A DNA stretch of 7,358 nucleotides, taken from assembly GCA_020054055.1 (NCBI GenBank), contig JAGVLZ010000041.1, positions 1-7,358 of the forward strand. The letters run 5' to 3'. Under the pieces are notes generated by a model, which was not told the origin of the DNA, ran no database searches, and saw nothing but the letters and a program-made list of their open reading frames with translations. The stretch's first letter is position 1; every line of letters starts with the position of its first letter. A program made the translations under genes and the position numbers. Positions 4,858 to 7,358 of the stretch are shown here, piece by piece. The DNA is from Phycisphaerales bacterium. Its GTDB lineage: Bacteria > Planctomycetota > Phycisphaerae > Phycisphaerales > UBA1924.

Positions 4858-5698
4858 CCTTCAAGACCTCCACCAGAAGAACGGCGCCATCGAGATCACG
4901 CTCCCGCACCACGCGGAGAACGCGAACACCGCGGATGGCGACCACGCGAGCCTCATCTGGCGCGTCCGCGTCATGGGGATGAACGAATCCGAGATCGTCA
5001 TCGAGCAGCCGATGGCACTCGGCCGCCCGATCCGGCTGCAACCCAACATCCAACTGGTCGGCCTCATCGCCATCGGACAGAACCGATGGATGTTCAAGAC
5101 CCAGAACCTCGGCGAAACGGAGGTCGCCACCTCCGGCGGGCGCGCGATCCGGGGCTATCGGCTGCGAATGCCCACCGCCGTGGAACGCTGCCAGCGGCGG
5201 AACTTCTATCGCATCTCCACCGTCGGCCTGACCCTGCCGCGCGTCGATGTCTATCCAATCGTCGAACCAGACAGCGTCATCATCGCGGAGACGGCCAATC
5301 GCTGCCAGATCCTCGACCTGATCGACCAGAAAAGCGGCCTCGGCCCCCCCAAGGTCACCGAGAGCGTCATGCCCGAGGTCGGCCCGATGTCGCAGGCCAC
5401 ACTCGTCAACATCGGCGGCGGCGGCGCGGGGCTCCTCTTCAACCACGCTGAATCGTCGCGACTCGACTCATCCAAAATGTACTGGCTCCGCGTGGGCCTC
5501 CAGCCGCATGTCCCGGCGCCCCTCGGCATCACCGCACGATTGAAGCACACCCACATCGACTCCGCGCAGCGCGCCTACGCCGGCATGGCCTTCGAGTTCG
5601 GCCACAGCCCGAACCACGAAAAGTTCGTCGTCGATCAGTTGCTCCGCTACGTCGCACAGGTGCAGCGCGAACAGTTGAAGCGGCAAGCGGTGGAGTGA
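4817..5698 (+). CDS. PilZ-domain (YcgR-like) protein, probable c-di-GMP effector
   Basis: A 293-residue soluble protein with a YcgR-type arrangement. Residues about 20-120 form a beta-rich N-terminal domain (EITLPHH, LIWRVRVMG, WMFKTQN). A PilZ domain then runs from QRRNFYRIS (126-134), which carries the R-x3-R c-di-GMP motif (Arg128/Arg132), to NIGGGGAGLLF (198-208). The latter sits where PilZ domains have [D/N]-x-S-x-x-G; here Ser is Gly. The spacing between motifs is about 65 residues, against about 27 in E. coli YcgR, so there is an insertion of about 40 residues (about 145-190). The end (265-293) is an amphipathic helix with Gln/Arg. YcgR relatives act as flagellar brakes or surface-behaviour effectors; the target here is unknown. 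The start is GTG 4817 with GGAGG 6 nt upstream. Confidence 0.75.
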   Translation: MPATRSRTENWRQSLQDLHQKNGAIEITLPHHAENANTADGDHASLIWRVRVMGMNESEIVIEQPMALGRPIRLQPNIQLVGLIAIGQNRWMFKTQNLGETEVATSGGRAIRGYRLRMPTAVERCQRRNFYRISTVGLTLPRVDVYPIVEPDSVIIAETANRCQILDLIDQKSGLGPPKVTESVMPEVGPMSQATLVNIGGGGAGLLFNHAESSRLDSSKMYWLRVGLQPHVPAPLGITARLKHTHIDSAQRAYAGMAFEFGHSPNHEKFVVDQLLRYVAQVQREQLKRQAVE

Positions 5699-5702
5699 AA
5701 AA

Positions 5703-5827
5703 GTTCAGGGTTCAGGGTGCTGCTGCTGACGGCGCGCGGCTGGCCGGATCGTCAGCGGGAGGAACAAAGTCTCTCAAGACCCCAGACCCTGGACCCCAGA
5801 CCCAAGACCCCGAACCCCGAACCCCGC
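5703..5827. repeat. Heptamer repeat array with an inverted partner
   Basis: From 5779 to 5827 the plus strand is exactly seven 7-bp units: ACCCCAG, ACCCTGG, ACCCCAG, ACCCAAG, ACCCCGA, ACCCCGA, ACCCCGC. The array ends directly at the lipoprotein stop codon (5828-5830). On the left, 5703-5718 holds two GTTCAGG units plus GT, which is the same family (ACCCTGA) in inverted orientation. Between them GCTGACG (5725-5731) pairs with CGTCAGC (5750-5756). The whole convergent gap could fold as a long imperfect hairpin and may help end transcription from both sides. Confidence 0.8.
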
Positions 5828-6712
5828 TCAATACGAATCGTGATAAGGATTCACCGTCACCTGCTTGCGCGTCACATCCGGGTGATCCTCCGGCAGGTTG
5901 CGCGTGTGCTTGCGCGAACCCTGAAGGAACCAGAAATCCTGCGGATTCGGCGGGTCGCGCTTGAAAAGGCGCGTGAGTTCCGTCGGCTCCTCATCGACCC
6001 AGACGTTGATGTTGCCCTGATTCGTGCGCATCTCGATCGAGTTCGTGCCCTCGTTCAGCCGCGCGTGGTAGACGCCCGGCGCGGAGTAGACCTTGTCCGA
6101 CCCCTGCACGCGGTCGCGGTACCACACGTTCCCCTGGAGCGCGTGCAGGTCGAACGACCCCGATGAACCCATCGGGACCTGGTACCAGATGTCGCCATCC
6201 GTCGTGGTGATGGAAACCGGGTCCGTCATCGGCTCGTTCGTGCGGAACTCGACCGAGGCGAGGCGGTTGGTGATCGTCGTGCCGCCGCTGGTCCCGACCA
6301 CTTCAACAAATCCGTCGCGGTTGTCGATGCGCACGCCGCCGCACCGCGGCACCCGCACAACAAGGTCCACCCAGTGGTCCCCGGTATTCTCGCGGGATGA
6401 TCCCGTCCGCACCCTCAGCACCGCGCGCGCCGACTCTTCAGTCAGGTCCGCCTCGATCCAGGTATCAGCAATCGCGGTGTTTTCATCTTCGCGCCTCTCC
6501 ATCGAAGCGCTCGACGTGGCGGAGACCGTCGCCTGCTCCACGCGCGGGTCGGCCCGCACCTCGACGCTGCCGCGAAAGTTCTCGATGTCGAGCGCGAGCA
6601 TGCCCGTCGTCGCCGCGATATCAAAGGTGTACTCGCTCGGCTGAGTGGACGCGCAGCCGCCGAGCGCCGCCGCGACGCCGAGGAATCCGCCGATCAAACT
6701 CCGTGCCGCCAT
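5828..6712 (-). CDS. DUF4097-like beta-solenoid lipoprotein
   Basis: A 294-residue predicted lipoprotein. MAARSLIGGFLGVAAALGGC (1-20) is a signal peptide with the lipobox LGGC and lipid-carrying Cys20. Ser22 at position +2 favours the outer membrane over inner-membrane retention. Residues about 36-240 contain repeated turns of the x-G-x-[V/I]-x-V type: RGSVEVRA (47-54), DGFVEVVG (133-140), DGDIWYQV (172-179), QGNVWYRD (193-200), QGNINVWV (232-239). This is the pattern of DUF4097/putative adhesin beta-solenoids. The C-terminal 50 residues (KRDPPNPQDFWF onward) are charged, His/Pro-rich and outside the repeat. The start at ATG 6712 is supported by AGGAG 7 nt upstream. The function is unknown; the family is often called an adhesin without direct proof. 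It is convergent with the PilZ gene. Confidence 0.75.
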   Translation of the reverse strand: MAARSLIGGFLGVAAALGGCASTQPSEYTFDIAATTGMLALDIENFRGSVEVRADPRVEQATVSATSSASMERREDENTAIADTWIEADLTEESARAVLRVRTGSSRENTGDHWVDLVVRVPRCGGVRIDNRDGFVEVVGTSGGTTITNRLASVEFRTNEPMTDPVSITTTDGDIWYQVPMGSSGSFDLHALQGNVWYRDRVQGSDKVYSAPGVYHARLNEGTNSIEMRTNQGNINVWVDEEPTELTRLFKRDPPNPQDFWFLQGSRKHTRNLPEDHPDVTRKQVTVNPYHDSY

Positions 6713-6978
6713 GTCCGACTCCTGAGCAAAGGGTCCGAAAACCGCGAACGTCCCCCACCATACTCAATCGGCCGGACCGAGGTTCGATCGGAGCGCTTTC
6801 GCCTCTGCAAGAGCCAGAAATCCCTTGAACACACAGGAACACAGGGAGAGACGGAGGGAAGGGGGATTGAAGACAGAGTCGTGGAGAGACATGCGCGCAA
6901 TCGCCCGCTTGAGAGCCTCCAGCCTTCCTTCTTCTTCTTCTTCTCTTGAACTCGGTCTTCCTCTGACTTCCTCATCGT
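6713..6978. other. Intergenic region with skewed, repeat-like DNA
   Basis: These 266 bp between two minus-strand genes hold no credible gene. The part nearest the lipoprotein (6713-6780) should contain its promoter, but no convincing -35/-10 pair was found; TATGGT on the minus strand near 6760 is only suggestive. From about 6820 the plus strand is purine-rich (GAACACACAG/GAACACAGGG tandem at 6827-6846, then GGGAGAGACGGAGGGAAGGGG), and from about 6915 it becomes pyrimidine-rich. Confidence 0.55.
6929..6943. repeat. TTC trinucleotide microsatellite
   Basis: Five perfect TTC units (GAA on the minus strand) lie in a longer pyrimidine tract, 6923-6946. It is intergenic, 35 bp downstream of the methyltransferase stop. 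Confidence 0.8.
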
Positions 6979-7358
6979 TCAACTCTTCTTCCCGAGTCCC
7001 GGCGCGAGCACATACACGCCGTACCCCCCCACCACCGCGCCCCGCCCCGTGCGGAGCGCATCGTTCCCGTCCCCATCGCAGATGCCCAGCACCCGCCAGC
7101 CCGCCTTCGTCACCAGTCGTGACCATTCCGCGGCGGAGTACGAACGCAGGTCGTACGCGCTGTCGAGATGCTCCGCGCCGCGCGGCGTCGTGATCACCAG
7201 ATGACTGACGACGCGCTCGACGCGCTCCCGCTGCTTCGGCGGCAGGTACTGCACCATCTGCTTCACATGCACCACGCCGCGGCGACCCTCCCAGATGTCC
7301 TCCGCCGGGAAGTCCACGCCATAGCGGCACGTCTCGACCCCCACCGCGTACACACCGC
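6979..7358 (-). CDS. C-terminal part of a probable class I SAM-dependent methyltransferase
   Basis: The frame is open from the right edge to a TGA at 6979-6981, giving 126 codons of a gene that begins outside the window. The visible part starts GVYAVGVETCRYGVDF, followed by RRGVVHVKQMVQYLPP, then HLVITTPRG. The segment AYDLRSYSAAEWSRLVTKAG and the following WRVLGICDGDGND resemble the late strand-helix part of class I methyltransferases (often xxYSxxEWxxLLxxAGFxVxxVxDGxG). The SAM-binding GxGxG motif would lie upstream and is not visible, so the substrate cannot be inferred. A GTG near 7353 is in frame but has no room for the catalytic core and is not taken as the start. It is on the same strand as the lipoprotein gene but 266 bp away. 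Confidence 0.6.
   Translation of the reverse strand, partial: GVYAVGVETCRYGVDFPAEDIWEGRRGVVHVKQMVQYLPPKQRERVERVVSHLVITTPRGAEHLDSAYDLRSYSAAEWSRLVTKAGWRVLGICDGDGNDALRTGRGAVVGGYGVYVLAPGLGKKS

Noticed and set aside
4570..5451. Long Arg/Pro-rich plus-strand frame and a 262-codon minus-strand frame over the PilZ gene.
   Set aside because: Both are shadows of the PilZ coding frame, with biased composition and no family motif.
5779..5827. CRISPR-like array.
   Set aside because: Units are 7 bp in direct contact with no spacers, so this is a simple tandem array.
6621..7330. Minus-strand open frames crossing the lipoprotein/methyltransferase gap.
   Set aside because: They run through low-complexity repeat DNA and overlap the better supported methyltransferase frame; they look like translated repeat.

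Overview
The window is high-GC DNA, densely coding on both strands, with eight protein genes (two of them cut by the window ends) and several palindromic or low-complexity repeats between or inside them. The mix of an OmpH/Skp-like periplasmic chaperone, an outer-membrane-type lipoprotein, octanoyltransferase LipB, PrmC, a YcgR/PilZ-like protein and a GT4/GT5-type glycosyltransferase fits a Gram-negative (diderm) bacterium. GC content, start-codon use (GTG common) and the repeat content suggest a planctomycete, perhaps Phycisphaerae. That placement is an inference from general character, not from a marker gene.

Layout: (1) 1-706, plus strand: the tail of an unidentified gene, whose stop overlaps the GTG start of an OmpH/Skp family chaperone gene. 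(2) 714-3423, minus strand: a likely three-gene operon reading right to left, made of a 154-aa acidic protein with weak YbjN resemblance (preceded by a recognisable promoter), a glycosyltransferase four bases downstream, then lipB. (3) 3424-3614: a divergent promoter region largely filled by an 84-bp nested palindrome. (4) 3615-5698, plus strand: prmC, a 257-bp gap rich in inverted repeats, and a PilZ-domain protein gene. (5) 5699-5827: a convergent gap holding a seven-fold heptamer array. (6) 5828-7358, minus strand: a DUF4097-like lipoprotein and the 3' part of a probable SAM-dependent methyltransferase, separated by 266 bp of purine/pyrimidine-skewed repeat-like DNA.

The genes are housekeeping or envelope functions and do not form one pathway. 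The most notable content is the repeat biology. Two copies of a roughly 58-bp two-hairpin palindromic element occur within 350 bp of each other. One is inserted in frame inside lipB just before the catalytic lysine. The other replaces or extends the lipB C-terminus and supplies its stop codon. Differences between the copies are compensatory in both stems, which supports selection on, or origin from, a folded nucleic acid. A perfect 27-bp inverted repeat enclosing a second hairpin, and a heptamer array ending exactly at a stop codon, are separate repeat families.
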